From: Filomicrobium sp.
Lineage (GTDB): Bacteria > Pseudomonadota > Alphaproteobacteria > Rhizobiales > Hyphomicrobiaceae
DNA: 64,000 nucleotides
Assembly (NCBI GenBank): GCA_017792465.1
Contig: CP051234.1
Coordinates: 2,234,606-2,298,605, forward strand
Reading direction: 5' to 3'
Below are positions 10,062 through 18,982 of the stretch, in pieces. How positions within the stretch are numbered: the first letter of the stretch is position 1; each line of letters opens with the position of its first letter. The position numbers were made by a program, and so were the translations under genes. Below the pieces are notes generated by a model. That model searched no databases. It saw only the letters and a list, made by a program, of their open reading frames with translations, and was not told the DNA's origin.

Positions 10062-11150
10062 ATGGAGAGAAGAGAGTTTCTGAAAACCGCTGGCGTCGCC
10101 GCCACGGCAACAACGGCAGTGGTCGCCGCCCCTGCCGTGGTTCGCGCTCAAGAGACTTTCACCTTCAAAATGACCAACGCGTACCCACCCGGCGCGCCAT
10201 TCTACACGGTGGGTCCCGGCAGCCCGACAGACTTCTGCAAGAAGGTCGAGGCGATGTCCGGTGGGCGCCTCAAGATCCAGCATTTCGCAGCTGGAGAACT
10301 CATCCCTGCGCTTGAAGGGTTCGATGCGGTGCAGGCCGGCACCGTCGAAATGAATGCCGCCAACGCCTACTTCTGGGCCGGCAAGATTTTCGCCGCACAA
10401 TATTTCACAACCGTCCCATTCGGCCTCAATTTCCAGGGCGTCAACGCCTGGCTTTATTCGGGTGGCGGGCTCGAACTCTGGCACGAACTCTACAAGCCGC
10501 TCGGCCTCATCGCTTTCCCGATGGGCAATACCGGCGTGCAGATGACGGGCTGGTTCCGCAAGCCGATTACGTCTGTCGACGACTTCAAGGGCCTGAAGAT
10601 GCGAATTCCGGGTCTTGCCGGCAAGGTCTACAAGGAACTCGGCGTCGATGTGAAACTGCTGCCAGGCGGTGAAATTTTCCCAGCACTTGAGCGCGGCGTT
10701 ATCGATGCAGCGGAATTCGTCGGGCCTTTCCAGGACCGCCGTCTCGGCCTGCAGAACGCGGCCAAGTACTATTACACGACCGGCTGGCACGAGCCGTCCA
10801 ACGTCACCGAACTGCTGATCAGCCTGAAAGCCTGGGAAAAGCTTCCCGACGACCTCAAAGCGATCGTCAAAACGGCAGCCATGGCCTGCAATCTGGAAAG
10901 CCACGCCTGGTGCGAGGCCAACAACGCCGACGCGCTTGAAGACCTCGTCAAGAACCATGACGTCAAGGCCGATGTGCTTCCTAAAGAGATCGTCGCCAAG
11001 CTTCGCGAGTTGACGTTCTCCGTTCTCGAAGCCGAGGCGGCCAAAGATCCCAAAACCAAGAAGGTCCATGACGCCTTCATGGCGTTCCGTGAAAAGCATC
11101 GTTCCTGGGCGGCTATCAGCGAGAAGCCCTACCACAACGACCTAAGCTAG
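10062..11150 (+). CDS. dctP: TRAP transporter solute-binding protein, DctP family
   Basis: This is the periplasmic substrate-binding component of a tripartite ATP-independent transporter. The N-terminus MERREFLKTAG followed by an Ala-rich stretch ending VVRAQ is a Tat-type signal, so export is probably in folded form. The mature part has DctP landmarks: an FxKKVEAMSGGRLKI segment, FDAVQAGTVEMNAAN, and a DFKGLKMRIPG segment with the conserved substrate-carboxylate arginine. A GGAG ribosome site lies 9 bases before the ATG. The length (362) is normal. The sequence resembles the TakP/alpha-keto-acid-binding subgroup, but the ligand cannot be read from the sequence. It is followed directly by dctQ (6 bases) and dctM. 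Confidence 0.9.
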   Translation: MERREFLKTAGVAATATTAVVAAPAVVRAQETFTFKMTNAYPPGAPFYTVGPGSPTDFCKKVEAMSGGRLKIQHFAAGELIPALEGFDAVQAGTVEMNAANAYFWAGKIFAAQYFTTVPFGLNFQGVNAWLYSGGGLELWHELYKPLGLIAFPMGNTGVQMTGWFRKPITSVDDFKGLKMRIPGLAGKVYKELGVDVKLLPGGEIFPALERGVIDAAEFVGPFQDRRLGLQNAAKYYYTTGWHEPSNVTELLISLKAWEKLPDDLKAIVKTAAMACNLESHAWCEANNADALEDLVKNHDVKADVLPKEIVAKLRELTFSVLEAEAAKDPKTKKVHDAFMAFREKHRSWAAISEKPYHNDLS

Positions 11151-11156
11151 TCGTCG

Positions 11157-11696
11157 ATGGCAATCGAACCTGACCCGGGGGCGCTGTCGGGACCGGTCGG
11201 CCTGATCGACAAATTTGTCGGTTGGGTCGGCCGTATTGTCGCCTGGGCAACCGTCGGCCTGGTCCTGCTCGTCGCCTATAACGTGCTCGCGCGCTACCTG
11301 TTCAGCGTCGGAAGCGTCGGCCTGCAGGAACTGGAATGGCACATGCTGGCGCTGACCGCGCTCATTGGCATGTCGTATGGCGTCAATCGCGGCGATGAAG
11401 TGCGCGTCGACATGCTTTACGCGCGCTATGGCCCGCGCACCAAAGCGATCGTCGACATCTTCTCGGCTGGCCTCATGCTGTTCGTGGCGGTCTTCCTTGC
11501 CTACAAGGCGCTCGCCTATGTGGGCCAGAGCTACCAATTCAACGAAGGCTCACCGGATCCTGGCGGGCTGCCGTATCGCTTCGTCTTGAAGAGTTTCATT
11601 CCAATCGGATTCGTTTTGCTGGCGCTGCAGTCGGTCGTTGAGATCGCCAAGGCCATCGGGCGACTGCGGGTCGCGCTTGAAGGCAGCTCTTCGTGA
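11157..11696 (+). CDS. dctQ: TRAP transporter small permease, DctQ family
   Basis: Small membrane subunit of the TRAP system (179 residues) with four predicted helices, at about 18-43, 55-75, 100-122 and 140-163. The LQELEWHMLALTALIGMSYGV stretch is typical of DctQ. It starts 6 bases after the dctP stop, so it belongs to the same operon, and ends 22 bases before the dctM start. The protein would pair with DctM to form the sodium-coupled translocator. Confidence 0.9.
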   Translation: MAIEPDPGALSGPVGLIDKFVGWVGRIVAWATVGLVLLVAYNVLARYLFSVGSVGLQELEWHMLALTALIGMSYGVNRGDEVRVDMLYARYGPRTKAIVDIFSAGLMLFVAVFLAYKALAYVGQSYQFNEGSPDPGGLPYRFVLKSFIPIGFVLLALQSVVEIAKAIGRLRVALEGSSS

Positions 11697-11718
11697 TGCG
11701 AGGGAAAACACTAGCACT

Positions 11719-13041
11719 ATGACCAATGAACTCCTCGCAATTTTCATGATCGGTGGCTTTTTCACGCTGATCATTACCGGCGTTCCAGTCGGGATTTCGC
11801 TCGCCATCTCGGGGCTCTTGTTTGGCTATCTCGGGTTCGGCGACGGGCTCTTCAATCTGCTTCCCTCGCGGATCTATGGCGTGGTGACGAACTACACGCT
11901 GCTCGCTTTGCCGCTCTTCATTTTCATGGGCGTGATGCTTGAGAAGTCACGGCTTGCCGAAGACCTTCTAGAGACCATTGGGCTGGCGATGGGCGGATTG
12001 CGCGGCGGCATGGCGCTGGCCATCGTTCTGGTCGGCGTTCTAATGGGCGCCTCATCGGGTATCGTTGGTGCGACCGTCGTCACGGCGGGACTGATTGCAC
12101 TGGGGCCGCTCATCAAGCGCGGCTATGACCATGGCGTTTCGTGCGGCGTTATTTGCGCATCAGGCACGCTTGGCCAAATCATTCCGCCGAGCCTTGTCCT
12201 TATCCTTCTCGCCGACATTATGGGCGAGTCGGTCGGTACGCTTTTCGCCGCCGCGCTCATTCCCGGACTTATGCTCGGCGGGCTGTTTGTCGCCTATATC
12301 CTGCTCCTCGGCGTCGTTGCGCCTAACCGCGTCCCGCCCATCCCACAAGACGAGCGCGCAGCCGTCAGCTCCGGCGAACTGACCAAACGCTTGTTGCTTG
12401 TCGTTGTGCCGCCACTGGCGCTTGTGTTCGCCGTTCTTGGTTCCATCATCGGGGGCGTCGCGGCACCCACCGAAGCGGCTTCCATGGGCGCGTTCGGCAG
12501 CATCCTGCTTGCGGCGTTCGCGCGCCGGCTCGACTTCACGACGCTCAAGGAAGTTGCGGAGTCGACGTTGTCGACGAGCGCGATGGTGTTCTTCATTCTG
12601 ATTTGCGCGCAGCCTTTCGGCTTGGCCTTCCGAGGGCTGGGGGGCGAACACCTGGTGCAGGATGCGTTTGCGCAAATACCGGGCGGCCTTGAAGGACAAT
12701 TGTTCTTCTTAATGGCACTATTGTTCGTGTTGGGCTTCTTTCTTGAATGGATCGAGATTTCCTACATCGCCTTGCCATTATTTTTGCCAATATTCGCTTC
12801 TAGCGGAGTTGATATGGTTTGGATTGCGATTCTGGTTGCGATGAACCTGCAAACGTCATTTCTCACGCCGCCATTCGGATGGGCACTATTTTTCCTACGA
12901 GGGGTGGCCCCGCCCGAAGTCACAACCGCCGATATCTATCGAGGAGTTATTCCATTTATCGGTATTCAACTCGTAGGGCTTGCGATCGTATTTCTGTATC
13001 CGGGCGTTGCAACATGGTTGCCCAAAGCCATCGGCTGGTAA
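11719..13041 (+). CDS. dctM: TRAP transporter large permease, DctM family
   Basis: Main translocation subunit of the TRAP transporter: 440 residues, about a dozen helices. The ATG giving MTNELLAIFMIGGFF is preferred over the longer in-frame extension because the extension overlaps dctQ and is highly charged, unlike a DctM N-terminus. The glycine-rich segments GASSGIVGATVVTAGLIALG and CASGTLGQIIPPSLVLILL are DctM hallmarks and contribute to the substrate and sodium path. Third gene of the dctPQM operon. Codon use in the last 300 bases is slightly more AT-rich than upstream, but the reading frame is intact. Confidence 0.92.
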   Translation: MTNELLAIFMIGGFFTLIITGVPVGISLAISGLLFGYLGFGDGLFNLLPSRIYGVVTNYTLLALPLFIFMGVMLEKSRLAEDLLETIGLAMGGLRGGMALAIVLVGVLMGASSGIVGATVVTAGLIALGPLIKRGYDHGVSCGVICASGTLGQIIPPSLVLILLADIMGESVGTLFAAALIPGLMLGGLFVAYILLLGVVAPNRVPPIPQDERAAVSSGELTKRLLLVVVPPLALVFAVLGSIIGGVAAPTEAASMGAFGSILLAAFARRLDFTTLKEVAESTLSTSAMVFFILICAQPFGLAFRGLGGEHLVQDAFAQIPGGLEGQLFFLMALLFVLGFFLEWIEISYIALPLFLPIFASSGVDMVWIAILVAMNLQTSFLTPPFGWALFFLRGVAPPEVTTADIYRGVIPFIGIQLVGLAIVFLYPGVATWLPKAIGW

Positions 13042-13100
13042 CTGACGAGTTGTCTATCGGATTATCGCGCGTTTTTAACGGGGTAGAGCTGCTCTGCAAT

Positions 13101-13125
13101 GGAACCCGTTGAGCTGCGGTCGGTT
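13101..13125 (+). promoter_or_regulatory. EcfG-like stress promoter upstream of opgG
   Basis: GGAAC at 13101-13105 and GGTT at 13122-13125 are separated by 16 bases. The -10 element differs from the consensus CGTT in one base. The -10 element lies 40 bases before the opgG ATG, a fitting distance. Confidence 0.45.
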
Positions 13126-13165
13126 TAATGAAAATGGTCAACGAAGAAAAAGGAGTCTTCGGACG

Positions 13166-14836
13166 ATGGAGGCACCTTCCTGGATATCAAATTGCAATAT
13201 ATTTCATTTCAGGCGACCAGTAAGTTCTGCCGCAGTTATGCTGGGAATGGGTTTTACATTCGCCACAGCATTCGATTTGGCGTCGGTTGCGCAAAGCACC
13301 GAGCGCGAGCCGCGCTTTGAAGATTTTTTCTCGGGCCAGCTCGAAGGATTGAACGATACGACATCAAAGCTTGACGCATTTGTCGCAAGCGTTGCGAAAC
13401 ATCGCGCATCGAAGCCTTATGCCGCACCGGTAAAAATCAAAAACGATAAAAACGCCAAGACTTACGACGATTACCGCAAAATGGTTTTTAACCGCGAGCG
13501 GGGTCGCTGGCGCGGCGAGCCGAATGGGTTTGAGGTCCATGCGCTGCCGATGGGCTGGCTGTTCGACCATGGCATTTCGGTTGCCTCGGTCGACGCTCAA
13601 GGCATGCGTCCGCTACAGTTTACTGCCGAAGATTTCCTGCTGAACGGCAAGGAGCCGACGACGCAGAATTCCGGTCAGCCGAAAACCAACCAAACACCGC
13701 CCGAAGAGGTTCCAATCTCGGGCTTCCGCATCAACGGGCATCTCAACAACCTCGATAAGAGCGACGAGATCATTGTCTTCCAGGGTGCCAGTTATTTTCG
13801 TGCGCTGGCGAGAGGCCAGACCTATGGGCTTTCAGGCCGCGGGCTGGCGATTGCGACCGGCAGCTCCAAGGGCGAAGAGTTTCCCGAGTTTCAATCGTTC
13901 TGGATTGAGAAGCCTGCCGCGGATGCCAAGTCTTTTGTCATCCATGCCCTGCTGGACAGCCCGTCGACGACAGGAGCCTACAGGTTTGATGTCACGCCGG
14001 GCGTCGAAACGGTGGTGAATGTCAGCGCGAAACTGTTTCCGCGTAAGGAAATGAAGGAGTTTGGCTTGGCGCCGCTGACAAGCATGAACGTTTTGAGCCC
14101 ACTGACGCCTGGCCGCATCAAGGACTTCAGGCCACGCGTTCATGACTCGCAGGCGCTGGCGATCTGGAACTCCAACGGTGAGCGTATTTGGCGACCGCTG
14201 GCCAATCCGCGTGCGCTGCAGATCAGCTCGTTCATGGGCGGTTCGCCGAAAGGTTTCGGCCTTATTCAGCGGGTGCGCAAGTTCGATAGCTATCAGGATC
14301 TCGAAGCGCGCTATGAAAAGCGGCCGAGTGTCTGGATCGAGCCCAAGAGCGATCTGTTCAAGGACGGCGCTGTCGTGCTGGTTGAGATCCCTGCCGAACA
14401 GGAGTGGCACGACAATATCGTCGCCTACTGGCAGCCCAAGCAGCCCCTGGAACCTGGCAAGTCCTACGACTTTTCCTATTCGATGCACTGGGCGTCCGAC
14501 ACCCCGCCGGGCGAGGACGACCAAGGCTTGCGCGTTTGGGCGACCCGGCTTGGTGCCGCTCATAACGGCAAGGACGATGCATTGCGCTTCGTGATCGATT
14601 ACCAGGGCCCCGCCGAGGGTGGCGATGTCGAAAAACTGCCGGAAGGAGTTGCGCGAGCCTCGAAAGGTGCGGTCGAAGATGTGGCCGTTCAGCGCAATCC
14701 GGAAACCGGAGGCGTTCGTGCGAGTTTTGTATTCAATCCGCAAGGTGCGGAGAGTTCGGAGCTGCGCCTTGATCTCAAAGGCGAGCGCCAGTTTTCAAAT
14801 GAAACGTGGCTCTATCGTTGGACGCGGAGTGACTGA
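13166..14836 (+). CDS. opgG: Osmoregulated periplasmic glucan biosynthesis protein OpgG
   Basis: Periplasmic protein of the MdoG/OpgG family that acts with OpgH in building and branching beta-glucans of the periplasm. The ATG at 13166 is chosen because AAGGAG lies 10 bases upstream. It gives 556 residues and a hydrophobic export segment near residues 18-45 (AAVMLGMGFTFATAFDLASVA). The mature part has the family's FSGQLEGLN-like start, the YRFDVTPG motif and the C-terminal immunoglobulin-like region ending in LRLDLKG. opgH starts 5 bases after the stop, so the two are co-transcribed. The candidate stress promoter upstream would link synthesis to osmotic or general stress (inference). Confidence 0.9.
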   Translation: MEAPSWISNCNIFHFRRPVSSAAVMLGMGFTFATAFDLASVAQSTEREPRFEDFFSGQLEGLNDTTSKLDAFVASVAKHRASKPYAAPVKIKNDKNAKTYDDYRKMVFNRERGRWRGEPNGFEVHALPMGWLFDHGISVASVDAQGMRPLQFTAEDFLLNGKEPTTQNSGQPKTNQTPPEEVPISGFRINGHLNNLDKSDEIIVFQGASYFRALARGQTYGLSGRGLAIATGSSKGEEFPEFQSFWIEKPAADAKSFVIHALLDSPSTTGAYRFDVTPGVETVVNVSAKLFPRKEMKEFGLAPLTSMNVLSPLTPGRIKDFRPRVHDSQALAIWNSNGERIWRPLANPRALQISSFMGGSPKGFGLIQRVRKFDSYQDLEARYEKRPSVWIEPKSDLFKDGAVVLVEIPAEQEWHDNIVAYWQPKQPLEPGKSYDFSYSMHWASDTPPGEDDQGLRVWATRLGAAHNGKDDALRFVIDYQGPAEGGDVEKLPEGVARASKGAVEDVAVQRNPETGGVRASFVFNPQGAESSELRLDLKGERQFSNETWLYRWTRSD

Positions 14837-14841
14837 TCGCT

Positions 14842-16719
14842 ATGCATACCAGTTCGATATCGGGAGCACGTTGGCTGGCTTCCCGCCCATTCACCGCCGC
14901 CATGCTATCCATGCCGGTGCAAAACCTTTCGCAGGCTCCGACCAAGCGCAGGCTGGAGGCTAGTTTCGATGAGCTGTTCAGGACCAGGTTGAGCCGGTTG
15001 CTGCTGGCAGCGTTGACGCTTGGGCCGACGATGCTGTTCGTGGACGGCCTCTATCGCGCGCTGGCTCTGCAAAACGGCGCCACCATTCTTCACTACCTGT
15101 TCCTGTTTCTGGCCAGTATGGCGTTCATGTGGATGGCGTTTGGTGCGGCCAATGCCTTGATCGGGGCTTACGCGATTTTACGCGGCCGATACGTCGACAC
15201 GATCGCGATGCCTTCGAAGGGGCATGGTGCGCGCAAGAGCGGTGCTGGTCCTGACAGCGGGCCGACGGCGCTGCTGTTTCCAATTTACCAGGAAGACCCT
15301 GAAGACATCGCTGGCACCATCCGCACGCTCGCGACCGAGCTGCGCGCGCGAAGCGAGAACGAGCGCTTTCACTTCTTCATCTTGAGCGACAGCCAGTCGG
15401 AGGAGGCGCGGCGAACAGAGTCCCGCGTCATCCTGCAGCTGATCAGCGAACTTGGTCCGGAGTTTTCGATCTTCTACCGAAATCGAGAGATCAACAAGGA
15501 AAAGAAAGCCGGGAACGTCGCCGACTGGGTCAGGAACTTCGGCGGTGCATACCCCTATTTCGTCGTGTTCGATGCCGATAGCGAAATGCATCCCGACACG
15601 CTTGATACCCTTGTGCGCTCGATGGACCATCATCCCGACACCGGTCTCATCCAGACGGTTCCGAGGCTGAACGACTCCAATACGGTTTTCGGCCAGATGC
15701 AGGCGTTCGCCAACAACGTGTTCGGACCGATTTCGGCGGCGGGCTTTGCCACCTGGCAGGGTGCGTCGGGCAACTACTGGGGTCACAACGCGATCATCCG
15801 CACGGCCGCGTTTGCCGAAAGCGCGGGCTTGCCGCATATCGCCGGCCGGGCACCGTTCGGTGGTCCGATCCGCAGCCACGATTTCGTCGAAGCGGCACTC
15901 ATGCGGCGGGCGGGATGGCGGATTGCACTCGTCACCCGATTGACGGGCAGCTGCGAAGCGAGCCCTCCAACCCTCGTCGACATGGCGGTCCGTGACCGCC
16001 GCTGGATGCAAGGCAACCTGCAGCATATCGCGGTGGTGCCGGCCACCGGCCTGGCTCCGATCAGCCGCGGTCACATGATGATCGGCATCCTGTCTTATGT
16101 GGCTTCGTCGGTCTGGCTGGCAATGCTGCTCGTTGGCATCGCACTGGTGGCGCACGAGCACGGCCGTGAGATCGCCTACTTCAGCGAACGCTCGCTATTT
16201 CCGCAGTGGCCGACCTTCGATCCGGACGCCGGCTTGAATGTGCTTCTTGGTACGTTGCTGATCGTATTCCTGCCGAAGCTTCTCGGCCTCGGCATTGCGC
16301 TGCGCGACATTGCGCTGGATGGCGCCGACCAGTTTTCGCGAGGGCTGAAGCTGGTTGTGGGCTGGGCCTATGAGCTGCTTGTCAGCTCGCTTATGGCACC
16401 GGTGTTCATGCTTCTGCATGTGCGATATCTGGCCGAAGTCTTTCTGGGTATGGATTCTGGCTGGAACCCGCAGAACCGTCGTCGTGACGGAATTCCGTTC
16501 ATGCAGGCGCTGAGGTTCCATGCCGCGCATGTTCTGGTGGGTCTGGTGCTGTTTGCGGTCTCCATCAACATCGACCGCGCCGTTGCGCTGTGGCTGTCGC
16601 CGATCATCGCCGGATTGGTGCTGTCGCCAATTCTTACCTGGTTCACGTCACGGCCGAAGACCGATCTTGAGGGTGCAATCCTGACGCCCTACCGGTCGGC
16701 GGCGAAGGGTTCTGAATAA
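14842..16719 (+). CDS. opgH: Glucans biosynthesis glucosyltransferase OpgH
   Basis: Inner-membrane GT2-family glucosyltransferase (625 residues) that uses UDP-glucose to make the linear beta-glucan backbone. Two helices lie near residues 58-105, followed by the cytoplasmic GT-A domain with D244-A-D246 (metal and UDP binding), the TGLIQTVPRLN segment, GNYWGHNAIIRT, the catalytic HDFVEAALMRRAG, and an R384-DRRW-MQG motif of the Q/RxxRW type. Further helices follow to the C-terminus. The length is shorter than the E. coli enzyme (about 850), which has a longer N-terminal part. This matches the short alphaproteobacterial forms. It is second in the opgGH operon and is closed by a strong terminator. 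Confidence 0.92.
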   Translation: MHTSSISGARWLASRPFTAAMLSMPVQNLSQAPTKRRLEASFDELFRTRLSRLLLAALTLGPTMLFVDGLYRALALQNGATILHYLFLFLASMAFMWMAFGAANALIGAYAILRGRYVDTIAMPSKGHGARKSGAGPDSGPTALLFPIYQEDPEDIAGTIRTLATELRARSENERFHFFILSDSQSEEARRTESRVILQLISELGPEFSIFYRNREINKEKKAGNVADWVRNFGGAYPYFVVFDADSEMHPDTLDTLVRSMDHHPDTGLIQTVPRLNDSNTVFGQMQAFANNVFGPISAAGFATWQGASGNYWGHNAIIRTAAFAESAGLPHIAGRAPFGGPIRSHDFVEAALMRRAGWRIALVTRLTGSCEASPPTLVDMAVRDRRWMQGNLQHIAVVPATGLAPISRGHMMIGILSYVASSVWLAMLLVGIALVAHEHGREIAYFSERSLFPQWPTFDPDAGLNVLLGTLLIVFLPKLLGLGIALRDIALDGADQFSRGLKLVVGWAYELLVSSLMAPVFMLLHVRYLAEVFLGMDSGWNPQNRRRDGIPFMQALRFHAAHVLVGLVLFAVSINIDRAVALWLSPIIAGLVLSPILTWFTSRPKTDLEGAILTPYRSAAKGSE

Positions 16720-16723
16720 AAAA

Positions 16724-16774
16724 AAGACCGGCTGGTGAGCACCCAATTGGGTGCTCGCCGAGCCGGTCTTTTTT
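16724..16774. terminator. Strong bidirectional terminator between opgH and the SGNH gene
   Basis: A long hairpin with AAGACCGGCT (16724-16733) pairing with AGCCGGTCTT (16761-16770), an inner stem GAGCACCC/GGGTGCTC, and a following T-run. Because the genes converge and A's precede the left arm, it can serve both strands. Confidence 0.9.
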
Positions 16775-16857
16775 GTTTTCGTTCCGGGGGGCCAACTTCC
16801 AGGCCCCCACGCTTTATCGCAAGCGACTTGCCTGCCAGATTGCCAGACTGAAGCCCG

Positions 16858-17676
16858 CTATTGAATGAGCGAGATCTGCAGCGCATCGCCCAGGACTTGT
16901 CCCAAGCAATCGTATGACACGTCGTTCTGGTGGAACTTGTCGGGCGCCAGCAGGGCCTGGAGCTTGTACTGCGACGAGCTGACCAAATACGACATCAGTT
17001 GGTAGCGCCGGAAAACCGGCACCGAATATTCCTCGCCGATCTCGTGCAAGAGCTTCAGATAGCCATCGTAGGACGCGACCTTGCTGGAGCCTGGATAGAA
17101 CTGCTGGTCGACAAGCACGACATCGATGCCCTGGTCTTTCATCATACGCAGACCAGTTTCGACGTTCTTCCTGAAGACCTTGGGGTCGACACCGCGAATG
17201 GCGTCATTCACCCCCGTTTGCCAGAGCACCAGTTGCGGTTTGACTGCAAGCACGTCGCGCTCCAGTCGTTTCAGCATATGGCTGGCCAATTCGCCGGGCT
17301 TGCCCTTGTTCAGGACCTGGAACGGCCGGCCCGGAAAATGCTGGCGCAAGCGCTGGCTGAGCCGCGCCGGATAAGTTTTGTCAGGCGAACTTGCCCCCGA
17401 TCCGGACGTACTTGACGATCCCAGAGCGACAATCCGAACCGTGCGGCCTGCCTTAATAGCTAAAGACAGGCGGGGCAGCGGTTTGCCCAAATGCACGATG
17501 GCTTCGGGCGCCTTACAAGTTGCGGCGCCCGACGGCGTCGGAGCGAAAGTGAGAGTTAGAATACCGGCCATTGCGGCCAGGACGAACGACCGGCGATACG
17601 CGGTTGTTCGGCCGTAGTGAGACTTGCGGGCGTCGGTTGACTTTTCAACGCGTCGCCCCGTTGCGAAAGCACCCAT
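16858..17676 (-). CDS. Exported SGNH/GDSL-family hydrolase beside opgC
   Basis: Secreted esterase or acyltransferase of the SGNH fold (272 residues). An export signal covers residues about 28-51 (RRSFVLAAMAGILTLTF...SGA). Block I is LGSSSTSG with S87 as nucleophile, the block III-like TGVND supplies N157, and D246-x-x-H249 completes the triad. Its start overlaps the 3' end of opgC by 121 bases. No alternative in-frame start preserves the signal peptide, so translational coupling is likely. Lying between opgC and opgGH, it may attach or remove acyl substituents on periplasmic glucans. That role is inference, and a general carbohydrate esterase is the alternative. Confidence 0.82.
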   Translation of the reverse strand: MGAFATGRRVEKSTDARKSHYGRTTAYRRSFVLAAMAGILTLTFAPTPSGAATCKAPEAIVHLGKPLPRLSLAIKAGRTVRIVALGSSSTSGSGASSPDKTYPARLSQRLRQHFPGRPFQVLNKGKPGELASHMLKRLERDVLAVKPQLVLWQTGVNDAIRGVDPKVFRKNVETGLRMMKDQGIDVVLVDQQFYPGSSKVASYDGYLKLLHEIGEEYSVPVFRRYQLMSYLVSSSQYKLQALLAPDKFHQNDVSYDCLGQVLGDALQISLIQ

Positions 17677-18755
17677 GCAGCGGCTCCCAAGGCGATAATA
17701 CCGAGAGCGTTGACTGCCATCTGCAGAGCGAGGGTATTGCCCAGCTCACTCAGCACGATCCACCCCGTTAGGGAAAGGAATATCCCCAGGACAAAAACCT
17801 CAAGTGAATGGCGCCCGATCCGTCGGATTTCCCGTGCAATTTTCGTATCGAGCCATGAGGCCTGCGGCATGATCAACGCCAGCGTTGTATACGCGAGAGC
17901 CAGGACATGCGCAAGACGCCAAAATGCGAGATTTGTCTTGTCGATATTACCCAGGAGCGCGGGCTCGATGAGGCGGGCTTTTTCCATCCCAGGAATGGCC
18001 GTCCAGGGGGCCGCGAACAGGAAGCCGAAGACCAGGATCATGGCGGAAACCGCGAACGCGACGTTCGAATAGGGGAAGCCGTTGCGACGAATTGCCAGTG
18101 CGGCTGCCGCCCCGCAGGCGAACAGCAATACCCAGCCAAACGGGTTCAGGAACCATCCGCCGAACTTGCCGTCGGGGCGAAGAGTCGGGAAGTTGAGACC
18201 GAGCACACCGGCGGCGATCCAGAGCACGGCAAGCACCGAAAGCCCCATCAGGATATTCCAGCGCAGCAGGAAATAGACGATCGGGAAGGCCGCCAGCAAG
18301 ACGATGTAGATCGGCAGGATGTTGAAGAGGTTGGGCTGCATCATGAGCAGCGACGCGGAGATGATCGTGCGCTGCGTGTCCGTCTCCAGGCCTTGGAAAC
18401 CGATGTTGTTGACGTACTGGCGGTTGCCGGTCAGTTCGGCCACGGCATACAGGAGCACCGCGCCTAAAACCAGCGCCATAAGATGCCAGACGTAGATCGA
18501 GCGTACGCGTTCGAACACCGATGACGTACCGGCGCCTAGCGGGTCGGCTTCGAGCTTGCGTCCATAGGCGAGAACGGCCGAGTAGCCAGCCAGGAAAACG
18601 AACACTTCGGCGGCATCTGAAAAGCCAAAGTTGCGCAGCGTGAAGCTTGCGAATTGGTTGCCCGGGACGTGGTCGACAAAGATGAAGATCAACGCGAGGC
18701 CGCGAAAAAAATCGATACGCCAGTCGCGCACTTTGCCTGTCTGATTGCCGCTCAT
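17556..18755 (-). CDS. opgC: OpgC-type membrane acyltransferase
   Basis: A 399-residue polytopic protein of the OpgC/acyltransferase-3 group, which in related bacteria succinylates periplasmic glucans. It opens with VRDWRIDFFRGLALIFIFVDH, the family's signature with the catalytic histidine in the FVDHVPGN segment, then shows about ten hydrophobic helices. GAGG lies 7 bases before the ATG. It is transcribed towards opgH, converging on the shared terminator, with the SGNH gene coupled downstream. An EcfG-like promoter lies 47 bases upstream. The donor is probably succinyl-CoA by family analogy. Confidence 0.88.
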   Translation of the reverse strand: MSGNQTGKVRDWRIDFFRGLALIFIFVDHVPGNQFASFTLRNFGFSDAAEVFVFLAGYSAVLAYGRKLEADPLGAGTSSVFERVRSIYVWHLMALVLGAVLLYAVAELTGNRQYVNNIGFQGLETDTQRTIISASLLMMQPNLFNILPIYIVLLAAFPIVYFLLRWNILMGLSVLAVLWIAAGVLGLNFPTLRPDGKFGGWFLNPFGWVLLFACGAAAALAIRRNGFPYSNVAFAVSAMILVFGFLFAAPWTAIPGMEKARLIEPALLGNIDKTNLAFWRLAHVLALAYTTLALIMPQASWLDTKIAREIRRIGRHSLEVFVLGIFLSLTGWIVLSELGNTLALQMAVNALGIIALGAAAWVLSQRGDALKSQPTPASLTTAEQPRIAGRSSWPQWPVF

Positions 18756-18801
18756 GGCGATGCCTCAAAGTTCGTTGAAATGTGTTTCAGCTCTTGAAAT
18801 G

Positions 18802-18826
18802 AACACCTCTGCTCGCGAAGTGTTCC
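18802..18826 (-). promoter_or_regulatory. EcfG-like promoter of opgC
   Basis: On the minus strand GGAAC (18826-18822), 16 bases, then TGTT (18805-18802). The -10 has one mismatch to CGTT. Distance to the opgC ATG is 46 bases. Confidence 0.4.
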
Positions 18827-18982
18827 AGAACGTCATGCCTCAACTTTGAGCATTCTCGGGCGCGCCGTCCGAATCAGACACGCGCCTAGCGGCGACAGCA
18901 CTGATGGCACTTTTTTAAAAAATGTCATCAGAAATTTTTGGGGGGTGTTTTCGGGTGCGCCCGATTTACGGGAGCGACGTTT

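Noticed and set aside
9978-11135. 385-codon open frame opposite dctP
   Set aside because: Antisense shadow of a clear DctP protein with signal peptide and operon context.
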